DNA of 64,000 nucleotides from Bradyrhizobium erythrophlei (lineage in GTDB: Bacteria > Pseudomonadota > Alphaproteobacteria > Rhizobiales > Xanthobacteraceae), in assembly GCF_900142985.1 (NCBI RefSeq), contig NZ_LT670849.1, forward strand, positions 5,968,501-6,032,500, written 5' to 3'. The notes below the pieces were generated by a model that was not told where the DNA came from, did not search any database, and was given only the letters and a program-made list of their open reading frames with translations. Shown in pieces: positions 25,248 to 33,592 of the stretch. Within the stretch, counting starts at the first letter, position 1; the number at the start of each line of letters is the position of its first letter. The translations under genes were made by a program, and so were the position numbers.

Positions 25248-25582
25248 GTGTAGGGAGAGGTCATAATTTCGGCCATTGATGATGACGAATCATTCCGGAT
25301 CGCGCTCGTCGGATTGCTTCGTTGGCTGGGATATGATGCTCAGGGGTTTGCGTCTGCTGTAGAATTTACGAATGTGGGTGGGGAGGGATCGTGCGACTGC
25401 ATCATCACCGGCGGTGACAAGGTGGACGCATATCCGCCGGGCAGCGTGGTCGTTCTGCCTCGCGACACGTCTACTTTCATTGGGCCAGATCAGGAGAGTA
25501 CGTCACGCAGGTGACGGTTATCGGGCCGCTTGGCCTCGAATATATGGATGCGTATGACGATCCTCGAAGCAAGATCTCCTAG
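25248..25582 (+). pseudogene. Chimeric remnant: response-regulator N-terminus joined to cupin C-terminus
   Basis: Codons 25254-25407 match the first 50 or so residues of the intact regulator at 58039 (D-D-D-E-S-F-R-I-A-L-V-G-L-L-R, C-D-C-I-I-T), but its ATG is GTG and the second codon is TAG. From about 25410 the frame changes abruptly into cupin sequence: G-G-D-K-V-D-A-Y-P-P-G-S-V-V-V-L-P, then after a frameshift near 25479 H-W-A-R-S-G-E-Y-V-T-Q-V-T and G-P-L-G-L-E-Y-M-D, ending at TAG 25580. Two unrelated genes were therefore fused by a deletion and then decayed. Confidence 0.7.
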
Positions 25583-25661
25583 CAGGCGCCCCCGCAAATT
25601 GAAACTTTTGCAATCTGTCACGCGAGGCATCAGATGAAGCTCAACCCAGAGAGCGCGAAAA

Positions 25662-27458
25662 ATGAAACAAGCTTACGAAATCATCGAGCACAACTATGAT
25701 GTCGTGATCGTCGGTGCTGGCGGCGCGGGATTGCGAGCCGCGCTGGGAATGGCTGCGTCGGGATTGAAGACGGCCTGCGTCACCAAGGTTTTCCCGACAC
25801 GCAGTCACACCGTGGCCGCGCAGGGCGGCATGGCAGCATCACTCGGCAATATGCACGACGGAGACAACTGGCGTTTCCACATGTACGACACGGTCAAAGG
25901 CTCGGACTGGCTCGGCGATCAGGACGCGATCGAGTATATGTGCCGTGAGGCCGTGCCTGCGGTGTTAGAGCTTGAACATTACGGTGTTCCATTCTCACGC
26001 ACCGAAGAAGGCACCGTCTATCAACGCCCCTTTGGTGGTCAAACAATTGGTTACGGCAAGGAGATGGCGCAGCGTACCTGCGCAGCTGCCGACCGCACGG
26101 GTCATGCCATCCTGCACACGCTCTATCAGCAGTGCCTGAAACACGGCACCGAGTTCTTTGTCGAGTACTTGGCGCTGGATCTATTGATGGACGAGGACGG
26201 CGCCTGTCGCGGCGTGTTGGTCTGGAACATGGAAGACGGCACGCTGCATCGATTTCGCGCCCACCGTACGGTCCTTGCCACCGGTGGTTACGGCCGTGTC
26301 TATTTTTCCTGTACCGCTGCCCATACCTGCACCGGCGACGGCAATGCGATGGTGTTACGTGCCGGGCTGCCACTCGAGGATATGGAATTTACCCAATTCC
26401 ACCCAACTGGCATCTACGGATCCGGTTGCTTAGTTACGGAAGGCGCTCGCGGCGAGGGCGGCTATCTTACCAATTCGGAAGGCGAGCGCTTCATGGAGCG
26501 CTATGCGCCGAGCGCGAAGGACCTGGCTGGGCGGGACGTAGTCTGCCGCTCGATGACGCTCGAGATCAACGAGGGCAGGGGCTGCGGCCCGCATAAGGAT
26601 CATATCCTCCTCCATCTGGAGCACCTCGGCGCCGAGCTACTGCATCAGCGGCTGCCGGGCATCAGCGAGACCGCCAAGATATTTGCCGGCGTTGATGTGA
26701 CGCGTGAACCGATCCCGGTGCTGCCGACCGTCCACTACAATATGGGAGGCGTGCCGACCAACCTGCATGGCGAAGTCGTCACCGTGCGTGGCGGCGATCC
26801 CGAGGCGATCGTTCCGGGTTTGATGGCGATCGGCGAATCCGCTTGCGTCTCGGTGCACGGCGCCAACAGGCTCGGGTCCAACTCGCTGCTAGATATCATC
26901 GTGTTTGGCCGCGCTGCGGCGTTGCGGGCAGTGGAATCGATCCGACCTGGTGAAAGTCACGCCAATCTTCCCGAAGAGGCGACCGATCGCGCCATAGCCC
27001 GGCTTGATCGGCTCAGGCGGTCAGAGGGTAAGACCGGTGCGGGGGCGATCCGGCTGGCAATGCAACGGACGATGCAGCAGCACTGTGCGGTCTTCCGAGA
27101 CGGCCCGTTGCTCGATGAGGGGCGGCGCAAACTCGATAGCGTTATCGCAATGATGCGCGACGACCTCGGCGTTGCGGACCGTTCGATGATCTTCAGCTCG
27201 GATCTCGCCGAAACTCTTGAACTGGACAATATGCTTGCACAGGCAAGCGTCAGCCTTCATTCAGCGATCGGCCGGACAGAAAGCCGCGGTGCACATGCGC
27301 GCGAGGACTTTTCGAAAAGGGATGACCAAAACTGGCTCAAGCATACTCTTAGTTGGCTCAATGATGACGGCAGCGTGCGGCTCGACTACAGGCCGGTTCA
27401 TATGCAGCCACTCTCGAACGACGTGGCGACGATACCTCCGAAGGAGCGCGTGTATTGA
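25662..27458 (+). CDS. sdhA: Succinate dehydrogenase flavoprotein-type subunit, orphan copy
   Basis: A protein of 598 residues, full length for SdhA. The FAD motif V-G-A-G-G-A-G-L-R is at 17-25 and the flavin-linking His is in S-H-T-V-A-A-Q-G-G (H49). Active-site stretches are intact: F-H-P-T-G near 247, [20 protein letters not shown] near 358 and N-R-L-G-S-N-S-L near 400. The enzyme oxidises succinate to fumarate and passes electrons to SdhB; no sdhB, sdhC or sdhD is nearby, so this copy would need partners encoded elsewhere or act on another substrate. Its neighbours are remnants and unrelated enzymes. Confidence 0.92.
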   Translation: MKQAYEIIEHNYDVVIVGAGGAGLRAALGMAASGLKTACVTKVFPTRSHTVAAQGGMAASLGNMHDGDNWRFHMYDTVKGSDWLGDQDAIEYMCREAVPAVLELEHYGVPFSRTEEGTVYQRPFGGQTIGYGKEMAQRTCAAADRTGHAILHTLYQQCLKHGTEFFVEYLALDLLMDEDGACRGVLVWNMEDGTLHRFRAHRTVLATGGYGRVYFSCTAAHTCTGDGNAMVLRAGLPLEDMEFTQFHPTGIYGSGCLVTEGARGEGGYLTNSEGERFMERYAPSAKDLAGRDVVCRSMTLEINEGRGCGPHKDHILLHLEHLGAELLHQRLPGISETAKIFAGVDVTREPIPVLPTVHYNMGGVPTNLHGEVVTVRGGDPEAIVPGLMAIGESACVSVHGANRLGSNSLLDIIVFGRAAALRAVESIRPGESHANLPEEATDRAIARLDRLRRSEGKTGAGAIRLAMQRTMQQHCAVFRDGPLLDEGRRKLDSVIAMMRDDLGVADRSMIFSSDLAETLELDNMLAQASVSLHSAIGRTESRGAHAREDFSKRDDQNWLKHTLSWLNDDGSVRLDYRPVHMQPLSNDVATIPPKERVY

Positions 27459-27539
27459 TTGGCAAACGCGGGAGACGCACTCCTTTCGTTTGAAATCGGA
27501 CGGCGCCTTGGAAAAAATCGCTGTGCGTCCAATGCCGCT

Positions 27540-28490
27540 TTAGCGGGCTGGGACGAGAAAGTTGCGGATCAATATGGCGATCTCGTTCGCGGCCGTATCC
27601 AAGGCGAAGTGGCCTGCGTCAAGAACGTAGATTTGGGCCTCCGGTACATCCCGGCGATAGGCTTCCGGTTCAGAGATATCGAAAGAGGGGTCATGTTTTC
27701 CCCAGATCACCAGGAGGCGCGGTTGCTTGCGACGCATCCAATCCTGCCATTTGGGGTAGGCGTCGACATTGGTGCGATAGTCGTAGAACATGTCGCTTTG
27801 AATGTTGGCTTGGACAGGTTGACTGAGAAAAGCAAATTCATCGCTCCACAGATCCGGGTCATAGCGATCCACGTTGGGATCACTTCCGATATGACGCGTC
27901 CGCGCCGCTTGCAGTGAGAGAAGGTTGGCGCGAAGGGTCGCCTCATGGGCTGCCCGATCCGCCCAGAAGGCTCGCCGCGCTTTCCACAATGGACCCAGAC
28001 CCTCATTATGCGCCACCGCGTTCTGAACGATGAGCGCCTCGACCCGATCCGGATCGGCCAGCGCCATCCGAAAACCCACGGGGCCGCCATAATCCTGCAT
28101 GTAAAGCGTATAGCGCGAGAGCCTGAGCGCTTCGGTGAAGTGCTTCATGATTTCGGCGCAGTGGTCGAACGTGTAGGCAAATCTTTTTGGGTCAGGCCAG
28201 TCACTGTGTCCGAAGCCAGGATAATCAGGCGCAACAAGATGATAACGATCGGAAAGCCGCGCGAATAGAGGCTCGAACATTCGCGACGAGGAGGGTAGAC
28301 CGTGCAGAAGCAAAAGTGTCGGAGCGTCCTTCGGCCCAGCTTCTCTGTAGAAAATGGAGAGGCCGTCTACCTTTATCGAGCGGTAGAAAGTCGGATGGTC
28401 CATCGGACGTTCCCCCGTGGATTGGGCCGGCAACAGGGATGACATGAACAGCGCAAAGGCGACGAACGATCTACCAAAATATTGGAGCAT
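27540..28490 (-). CDS. Exported alpha/beta hydrolase, haloalkane-dehalogenase/epoxide-hydrolase type
   Basis: A protein of 316 residues from ATG 28490, preceded by GGGA; a GTG at 28529 would add 13 residues and hide the signal peptide. Residues 1-24 are a signal sequence ending L-P-A-Q-S. Oxyanion motif H-G-L-P-S-S-S near 63; the nucleophile elbow is M-Q-D-Y-G-G-P-V-G, so the nucleophile is Asp as in haloalkane dehalogenases and epoxide hydrolases; W-G-K-H-D-P-S-F and the final A-G-H-F-A-L-D supply the acid and His. Substrate unknown. It stands alone on the minus strand. Confidence 0.85.
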   Translation of the reverse strand: MLQYFGRSFVAFALFMSSLLPAQSTGERPMDHPTFYRSIKVDGLSIFYREAGPKDAPTLLLLHGLPSSSRMFEPLFARLSDRYHLVAPDYPGFGHSDWPDPKRFAYTFDHCAEIMKHFTEALRLSRYTLYMQDYGGPVGFRMALADPDRVEALIVQNAVAHNEGLGPLWKARRAFWADRAAHEATLRANLLSLQAARTRHIGSDPNVDRYDPDLWSDEFAFLSQPVQANIQSDMFYDYRTNVDAYPKWQDWMRRKQPRLLVIWGKHDPSFDISEPEAYRRDVPEAQIYVLDAGHFALDTAANEIAILIRNFLVPAR

Positions 28491-28736
28491 GAGATTATCC
28501 CGTATTGCCGACGGCGGGTCTTTGGACACGATCGCGGGATCCGCCGTCCAGCCTTCGGATACCGTGGGTCATATCGGGGCGCCGGTGCCGCAATGTCAGA
28601 TTTGCCAGGCGCGTTGTACCACTTGGGTCGGCGCGTTCTCTAACACCAAGGTATGGGATAGGTGAAACAAGCGTTGAACGGGAGAAGCCGCGTTTACGCG
28701 TACCGAGAGAACTCATTCACAAAAAAAGGGCCAATT

Positions 28737-29115
28737 ATGCCGCTTGTACGTTTGATCTTGTCGAGGGCCGTGCTGAATCGGAAAACAGGAAGCGATGTGA
28801 CCCACGAGGTCCTGCTCGAGACCCTGAGGGTGCCGAAGCATGATCGCCACTAGGTCGTACACGGCACAAGCGGTCTCGCATAATCGTGGAAGACACCGGT
28901 TTGGGATTTGTCCGGTCGGAGAACGTGCTGTTGCTTCAAGTCACCAGCCGCTCACGAAACCGCGAGAGGAAGGAGAATTTCAATCGCTTGTTGATTGAGA
29001 AACTTGGCGCGCATTGCGGAATTGCGCCCGACGATATCATCGTGAGTTTTGTAACGAAAGCCGATGAGGATTGGTCGTTCGGCGCCGGCGGGGTTTCTGA
29101 CCGGAGAGCTGTTGA
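28737..29115 (+). pseudogene. Tautomerase-family gene, broken by stop and frameshift
   Basis: ATG 28737 starts M-P-L-V-R-L-I-L-S with the N-terminal Pro that is the catalytic base of 4-oxalocrotonate tautomerase proteins, then E-V-L-L-E-T-L-R-V-P-K-H-D-R-H and a TAG (28851-28853) where a Q codon is expected. The rest of the domain continues in another frame: G-F-V-R-S-E-N-V-L-L-L-Q-V-T-S, then G-I-A-P-D-D-I-I-V-S-F-V and D-W-S-F-G-A-G near 29095. That second frame stays open to 29377 and could be listed as a separate gene, but it lacks the catalytic Pro. Confidence 0.65.
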
Positions 29116-29367
29116 CGGGCTCGCAAACCACAGCCCATATTCAATCACCAGCGTCAACATGAACGCTTGTATTTCGATACTTGCGGTCAACGCGATCACC
29201 GAGCTGCTCGGTGCTCGATCCGCGACGCTAGGTGAACAATTTGTAGAATATAGCTCCGGCGCCAGAGCCTTGGTTCCACACTGCCAAGACATAGCTCAGC
29301 GTGCCCTGCGAGCCTCGATTTTATGGGCCCCGGACACGTCGGCGTCCGGGGCTCCGGCGAGAAGGCA

Positions 29368-30267
29368 TCAGTCGTAGAATGCGGGCAGTAGTTTCAGCAT
29401 GTCCTCTTGCGCCTTGTCATGATTGATGAAGAGCTTGGCGTGGTAGGTACCGATCATTCGCCTGACCTTGTCCATGGAGGCGATTGACGCGGCCTTATCC
29501 GTATTCAGGGACGGCACTATGTTTTTCTCAAAATTTTTTTCAAGATGGACGACATCGCCGGACAGAATGATGAAGCCGGAATTCTTCAGATGGATCATCA
29601 GAGATTGGCTGCCCGGAGTGTGTCCCGGTGTCGAAACCAGCGTCAGGCTACCATCGCCAAACAGGTCCGTGTCACCGTCGACCAGTTGAAGGTATTTTGG
29701 TTTCCCCATAAGCGTCCGTGCGAGGGCCTTCAATTGATTCACATTATCGTTTGTCCCGTCTGGGGAGTAGATCCAGCTATGCTCGACTCGCTGCATCACA
29801 ATTTTTGAATCCGGAAACAAACCAACGTTGCCTATGTGATCGCCATGTGTATGGGACAGCACGACATAGGTGATATCGTTTATCTTAAGTCCGATGTCCG
29901 CGAGTTGGCCCGTTATCGTCTTGTCCAAGTGGTAAACGATCAATTTGGGCAGGGTCGACCAGCCTTTGGGGTCATTTACCGCGGCTTGAGGAACGCCTGT
30001 GTCCCAAAGCACCCATTCGCTTCCCCGCTTTATCAGCCAGCAGGTAGACGAGAATTCGATACTCTTTCCGACGTTTTCCCCCGGAGTCCAAACCGACTCG
30101 TCGTTGGCGAGAGCGTGGCCGCAATCCAGCCGATAAAGCTTTTCTGAAAAACCAGCCGTCGCTGGGTCCGGCAGTTTCGAGTCGGCGATCGTGGCCGACG
30201 TGCCGGCTATCGAGAACGAGGACGCGATCAGAATTGATATGATTGCTGTTCTTGTATGTTTGATCAT
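29368..30267 (-). CDS. Exported metallo-beta-lactamase-fold hydrolase, N-acyl homoserine lactonase-like
   Basis: A protein of 299 residues with a signal peptide (about 1-29). The dinuclear zinc motif H-T-H-G-D-H is at 139-144, with further ligands in E-H-S-W near 162, the S-T-P-G-H-T-P-G-S-Q-S near 212 and S-G-D-V-V-H near 235. This arrangement, and L-D-C-G-H near 47, is that of the AHL lactonase branch (AttM/AiiA-like), which opens the lactone of quorum-sensing signals; most of those are cytoplasmic, this one is probably periplasmic. A related lactone or ester substrate is possible. Monocistronic. Confidence 0.82.
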   Translation of the reverse strand: MIKHTRTAIISILIASSFSIAGTSATIADSKLPDPATAGFSEKLYRLDCGHALANDESVWTPGENVGKSIEFSSTCWLIKRGSEWVLWDTGVPQAAVNDPKGWSTLPKLIVYHLDKTITGQLADIGLKINDITYVVLSHTHGDHIGNVGLFPDSKIVMQRVEHSWIYSPDGTNDNVNQLKALARTLMGKPKYLQLVDGDTDLFGDGSLTLVSTPGHTPGSQSLMIHLKNSGFIILSGDVVHLEKNFEKNIVPSLNTDKAASIASMDKVRRMIGTYHAKLFINHDKAQEDMLKLLPAFYD

Positions 30268-30748
30268 GACTCATCCTCTGTTCAGAAGCTCGTACGATTT
30301 ACAGCGCAACCGTAACATTGCGCTAACGTGGTTGCGGGACGCTAACAAAGGAAAGCGGAAAAGATATCAGACCAAAGGGTCTGTCCTCTAAACCTCTGGA
30401 TTACTGTGCTGGAATGGAGAGGCTTGGCAAGCCGAACCAGCATGCGCTGTCGCCGCTCATACGTAGACATAACACCCCCCCCCAAGATCGCAGGCAGTGC
30501 AGTAAGCTGGCAGGTTCGTTGAGTCACATCGCCCGCATAACGACTGCAATGTCAGCGGCAAGCCGTTTAAGGCGTCGGCCCACTACGTTGCTGAAAAAGA
30601 CAAGCCGTTAGCGTCACCTGCTCCTGCCCCTTGACATTCACCAACTCGCAGAAGCCGGTGTCAGCATTTTGAATGGCCAGACGGTTGGCACGCGATCGCG
30701 CTGTCAAAATGGCAAAGTCCAACCCAAACCAAAAGTCGAGCGCGGCTC
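30268..30748. other. Gene-free stretch with a C-homopolymer
   Basis: I see no supported gene. The first 60 bases should hold the promoter of the lactonase-like gene. A run of about ten C near 30474-30483 is the only striking feature and might vary between isolates. Confidence 0.4.
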
Positions 30749-31209
30749 TACAATCCGATCTCACTCAGGCCCGGATGGCTATGCGGCCGGCGACCAAGAT
30801 CCCAACGAACTTTGCGGTCGACTTCGGTGGCAGGGTGCTCGTTGATACACGCGATACGACGTTCCATCAGCCAGTCCGTAGCGAACTGCCAATTCTCGTT
30901 GCCGTCGGCACGAAACCGGTGGCCGCTGTCGTCATGATATTCATAGGCGAATCACACCGCGATGTGTGACCCGCGTGCGTCCATATTTCATTGGTAAGGC
31001 GATAATCGAGTTCTCTTGACGATTTGGGTTCAAGGAATGACACAATCGCATCTCGACCGTCGATGAACTCTGCCCGATTTCGCCACCGGCTGTCGTATGT
31101 ATAGGCGAGCGCCACTCGAGCCGGATCGTGGCTGTTTCAGGGGCCTCTCTGCCAGCCTGGCTTTCTATGTAGCGGTATGCTCGTTGAAACGGAGAAAGGG
31201 GCGGCTCAT
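30749..31209 (-). pseudogene. DUF1348 (NTF2-like) gene with stops and frameshifts
   Basis: The 461-base span equals the normal gene length (about 153 codons). From ATG 31209 it reads M-S-R-P-F-L, N-E-H-T-A-T, then TAG where Q is expected, K-A-R-L-A-E; a frameshift leads to [20 protein letters not shown] and E-L-D-Y-R-L; another frameshift and a TGA in place of Arg precede [15 protein letters not shown] and H-P-G-L-S-E-I-G-L, ending at 30749. Both stops fit C-to-T changes. The promoter-side AGAGGA is still present. Confidence 0.75.
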
Positions 31210-31439
31210 CTCGATCCTCTGCCGCTTTAAGTACGATCGAAGACAGCGGGCGCGACCAGGGAACAATAGTTGTCGACCGTCCCACGGGGAGAACCACCGC
31301 AGTCAAACGCTTACTCCCTACAAGAATGTCAGCGCGAGGCTGCAGGCTTAAAACGACCGGAAAAATATTGAGTTTTCGTCGGCACGGTTGGTCGGAAACA
31401 GCTCACATTGCACGCCTTGAGAAGCGCCGAGGAAGCAAC

Positions 31440-31475
31440 AAAAAAGGGGGGCGGTAGCATTTGCCACCGACCCCC
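31440..31475 (-). terminator. Rho-independent terminator for the minus-strand GlcG/enoyl-CoA hydratase unit
   Basis: Read on the minus strand, GGGGGTCGGTGGC (31475-31463) pairs with GCTACCGCCCCCC (31458-31446) with two mismatches around a four-base loop and is followed by six T (31445-31440). It lies about 57 bases past the stop of the GlcG-like gene. A second hairpin (AAGCCGGCC 31479-31487 with 31502-31510) lies between. Confidence 0.75.
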
Positions 31476-31531
31476 ACAAAGCCGGCCGTTGGGAGGGGGA
31501 GGGCCGGCTTATAAGCCTCACCGCTGCCCGT

Positions 31532-31927
31532 TCAGGCATCTCGCAGCGCCGATTCAAGGATGGCGACGTCCTGATCAACGGTGCCGCCACTCACGCCGAC
31601 GCCCGCGACGAGCTGACCGTCGTTGTTGAGCGGTGCTCCGCCGCCCATCGAGCAATACCTTCCCTCGGATAGCCCCATCAAAGGGAAGAGCGCTTGGCCG
31701 GGCTGTACAAGCGGAGACAGCTCAGCGGTGCGAAGTCCGACCAGCGCAGACGTGTAGGCTTTTCGCTCCGATATATCGATCGAGAAGGCCGGCGCGCCGC
31801 TCATGCGGTGCTTCAGAATGACGTTGCCGTGAACATCCATGACACAAACAGCAACAGGTACCTTGGCGCGAGCCGACTGCGCTTCAACACGTTCTGCGAT
31901 ATTCTTCGCGAGGGCGAGTAGATCCAT
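31532..31927 (-). CDS. GlcG/HbpS-like heme-binding family protein
   Basis: A protein of 131 residues from ATG 31927, which has AAGGA just upstream; an earlier start would add ten residues. The family pattern is clear: A-K-V-P-V-A-V-C-V-M-D-V-H-G-N near 20, K-A-Y-T-S-A-L-V-G near 56, G-G-G-A-P-L-N-N-D-G near 93, and V-A-G-V-G-V-S-G-G-T-V-D-Q-D at the end. Proteins of this fold bind heme or small ligands; many are subunits or partners of catabolic operons. It lies 69 bases downstream of the enoyl-CoA hydratase homologue and probably shares its transcript. Confidence 0.85.
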   Translation of the reverse strand: MDLLALAKNIAERVEAQSARAKVPVAVCVMDVHGNVILKHRMSGAPAFSIDISERKAYTSALVGLRTAELSPLVQPGQALFPLMGLSEGRYCSMGGGAPLNNDGQLVAGVGVSGGTVDQDVAILESALRDA

Positions 31928-31996
31928 GATTAGTGTCCTTTTTGACGAGCACGGCATGGAAAAATTTGAACCTCCCGTGCGCTGAGCGTGGCAACC

Positions 31997-32857
31997 TCAG
32001 CGACCAAGTCGTCCCACATAGGCGCCCAGGCGATTTTCTGCGTCTCCGGGCCGATGAAAACCCTGCTCAAGCAACGCCTTGATTTTGGCTTGCGCGGCTG
32101 GCCGGGCGATCGAGGTCATGCAGGCCTCCCAGCCGGCAGCGATCTCGACATCCGGCGGCAGGCTGGCGGCGTTCACGAGGCGCTTGGTATTCGCGATCGC
32201 CCATTTGTCGAACGACGCGATGCGCGTCGCCAGTGCATCAACGAAGCTGTCGAGCTCACCGTCCGGCAGCGATCTGTTCACATAACCATAGGCTTCAGCC
32301 AGGTCTCCTCCGATGTCATCGGAGCTCAGGAGCACCTCCAGCGCCCTCTGCCTGCCCATTAGGCCTGGCAGACGCGCCATCGGGCCTCCACCAGCAACAA
32401 GACCTACTCCCACTTCCCACTGCGATAAAAGCGCTTTTTCGCGACTAGCGAACGTCATGTCGCAGGCGAGGGCGATCTCGCTTCCGTTGCCTGTCGCACG
32501 CCCGCGGATCAAGGCTATCGCCACGACCGGCGCGCGCGTTATACGGACGAGCACGTCCGGCCACGCTTCCAAGCCGGTCGGGCCTTGAGGCATGCTGGTC
32601 AGCTCCTTCATGTCGGCGAGGAAATCGCTGTGATTGAGGAAAAATCCTTCGACGGCGCTATCGAAGACCACGACCTTGACGTCCCTGTCAGTCTCAATGG
32701 CCGTGACGATCTCGCCAAACTCGCGAACGAATTGCGGACCCATTACATTGAGCGGAGGATTGTCGAAGGTGATCCGCCAATAGGCGGCCGACGAACGAGT
32801 GAGTCGAATCTGTGCTTTACCCGTCGTCATCTTCGTCGTTCCCTTCGTTGCATCCAT
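31997..32857 (-). CDS. Enoyl-CoA hydratase/isomerase family protein
   Basis: A protein of 286 residues; GGGGG precedes the ATG at 32857. Crotonase-fold landmarks: A-Y-W-R-I-T-F-D-N-P-P-L-N near 25, V-V-F-D-S-A-V-E-G-F-F near 62, the oxyanion-hole stretch A-T-G-N-G-S-E-I-A-L-A-C-D near 121, and G-V-G-L-V-A-G-G-G-P near 150. The G-N-G-S-E in place of the usual G-x-G-x-E still has Glu, but the second catalytic Glu is not obvious, so the exact reaction (hydration, isomerisation or other CoA chemistry) cannot be said. First gene of a two-gene minus-strand unit. Confidence 0.88.
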   Translation of the reverse strand: MDATKGTTKMTTGKAQIRLTRSSAAYWRITFDNPPLNVMGPQFVREFGEIVTAIETDRDVKVVVFDSAVEGFFLNHSDFLADMKELTSMPQGPTGLEAWPDVLVRITRAPVVAIALIRGRATGNGSEIALACDMTFASREKALLSQWEVGVGLVAGGGPMARLPGLMGRQRALEVLLSSDDIGGDLAEAYGYVNRSLPDGELDSFVDALATRIASFDKWAIANTKRLVNAASLPPDVEIAAGWEACMTSIARPAAQAKIKALLEQGFHRPGDAENRLGAYVGRLGR

Positions 32858-33343
32858 CAGAACCCCCTACATTAGTTACCATCCAATGACAGCTTTCGCA
32901 GCCCAACGCAGCTAGACATACGTTTGATGCAACCCACTCATTGGTATGAGTCGATTGTCCGGAAAGTGCTTCTGATAAACTGCCGGAAGTCCGGCACTCA
33001 CCGCGGTCTCGGGCTAAGTCTCCTTGCCCGTCGCCATCGATGTCAAGCCGGCGTACCGCCGGCGCGTCTTGGACTGATGCTTTCCGCGGCAGGCCCACTT
33101 TGACCGAAGACTAGCCATGGCTTGTTCCGCTCCGTCGGCTACTGCCAGCAGTGCCGCCAGGAGAGGCAATCCATCGAAATCGCCTCTCCAGCGGAGACCT
33201 GCCATCGCACAGGAAATCTGCGACCGCGCGATTGATCTTCGATCAACGAAGCTCGCGGCGGCAACCCATTAGGCCGTTTGCTCCACCGCCCGCCAGCCTC
33301 GTGGACTAACACCAACGTATCGGAGAGGCGAGACTAGCGTTGA
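32858..33343. other. Gene-free stretch upstream of tautomerase remnant
   Basis: No frame on either strand resembles a known family, although a minus-strand frame at 33014-33205 has protein-like composition. The last 50 bases (TAACACCAACGTAT and GCGTTGAA) resemble the segment before the tautomerase remnant at 28.6 kb, so this is probably the flank of a duplicated unit. Confidence 0.4.
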
Positions 33344-33592
33344 ATGGAAATGGCGAGGGTATTGAGTGCTAAGAGTGGTGATCATGGAAAGCCAACTCTG
33401 CCGCTCTTGCGTTTTTACCTCATTGAGAGCCCCACTGAATCCGAAAACAAGAGGATAGCCGATGCGACCCGTGAGGCCCTGCTCAAAACCATCGCTGCGC
33501 GGCAGTTCTGGAAGGTAGCGAGTGCCATGCAACGCCGTCGAGGGGCTCTCAGCCGCACCGGGTACTCCAAGAATACCGAGAGACTTCTATGA
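33344..33592 (+). pseudogene. Second tautomerase remnant, start codon lost
   Basis: At 33398 a CTG replaces the ATG of a tautomerase gene; it is followed by P-L-L-R-F-Y-L-I-E-S, T-E-S-E-N-K-R-I-A-D-A-T-R-E-A-L-L-K-T-I-A, after which the sequence diverges. The frame reads through to a TGA at 33590 that overlaps the ATG of the catalase-like gene. The homology covers only the first third of the family. Probably non-functional, though the overlap could couple translation to the next gene. Confidence 0.55.

Noticed and set aside
29327..29352. Perfect 9-base hairpin GCCCCGGAC/GTCCGGGGC after the lactonase gene
   Set aside because: No T-run on the lactonase strand, so I did not list it as a terminator, although it may slow polymerase.
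28886..29377. Intact tautomerase gene on its own
   Set aside because: It lacks the N-terminal catalytic Pro, which is in another frame upstream at 28737; listed as part of a pseudogene instead.
30474..30483. Run of about ten C as a phase-variation tract
   Set aside because: It lies in no gene and no recognisable promoter, so there is nothing for it to switch.
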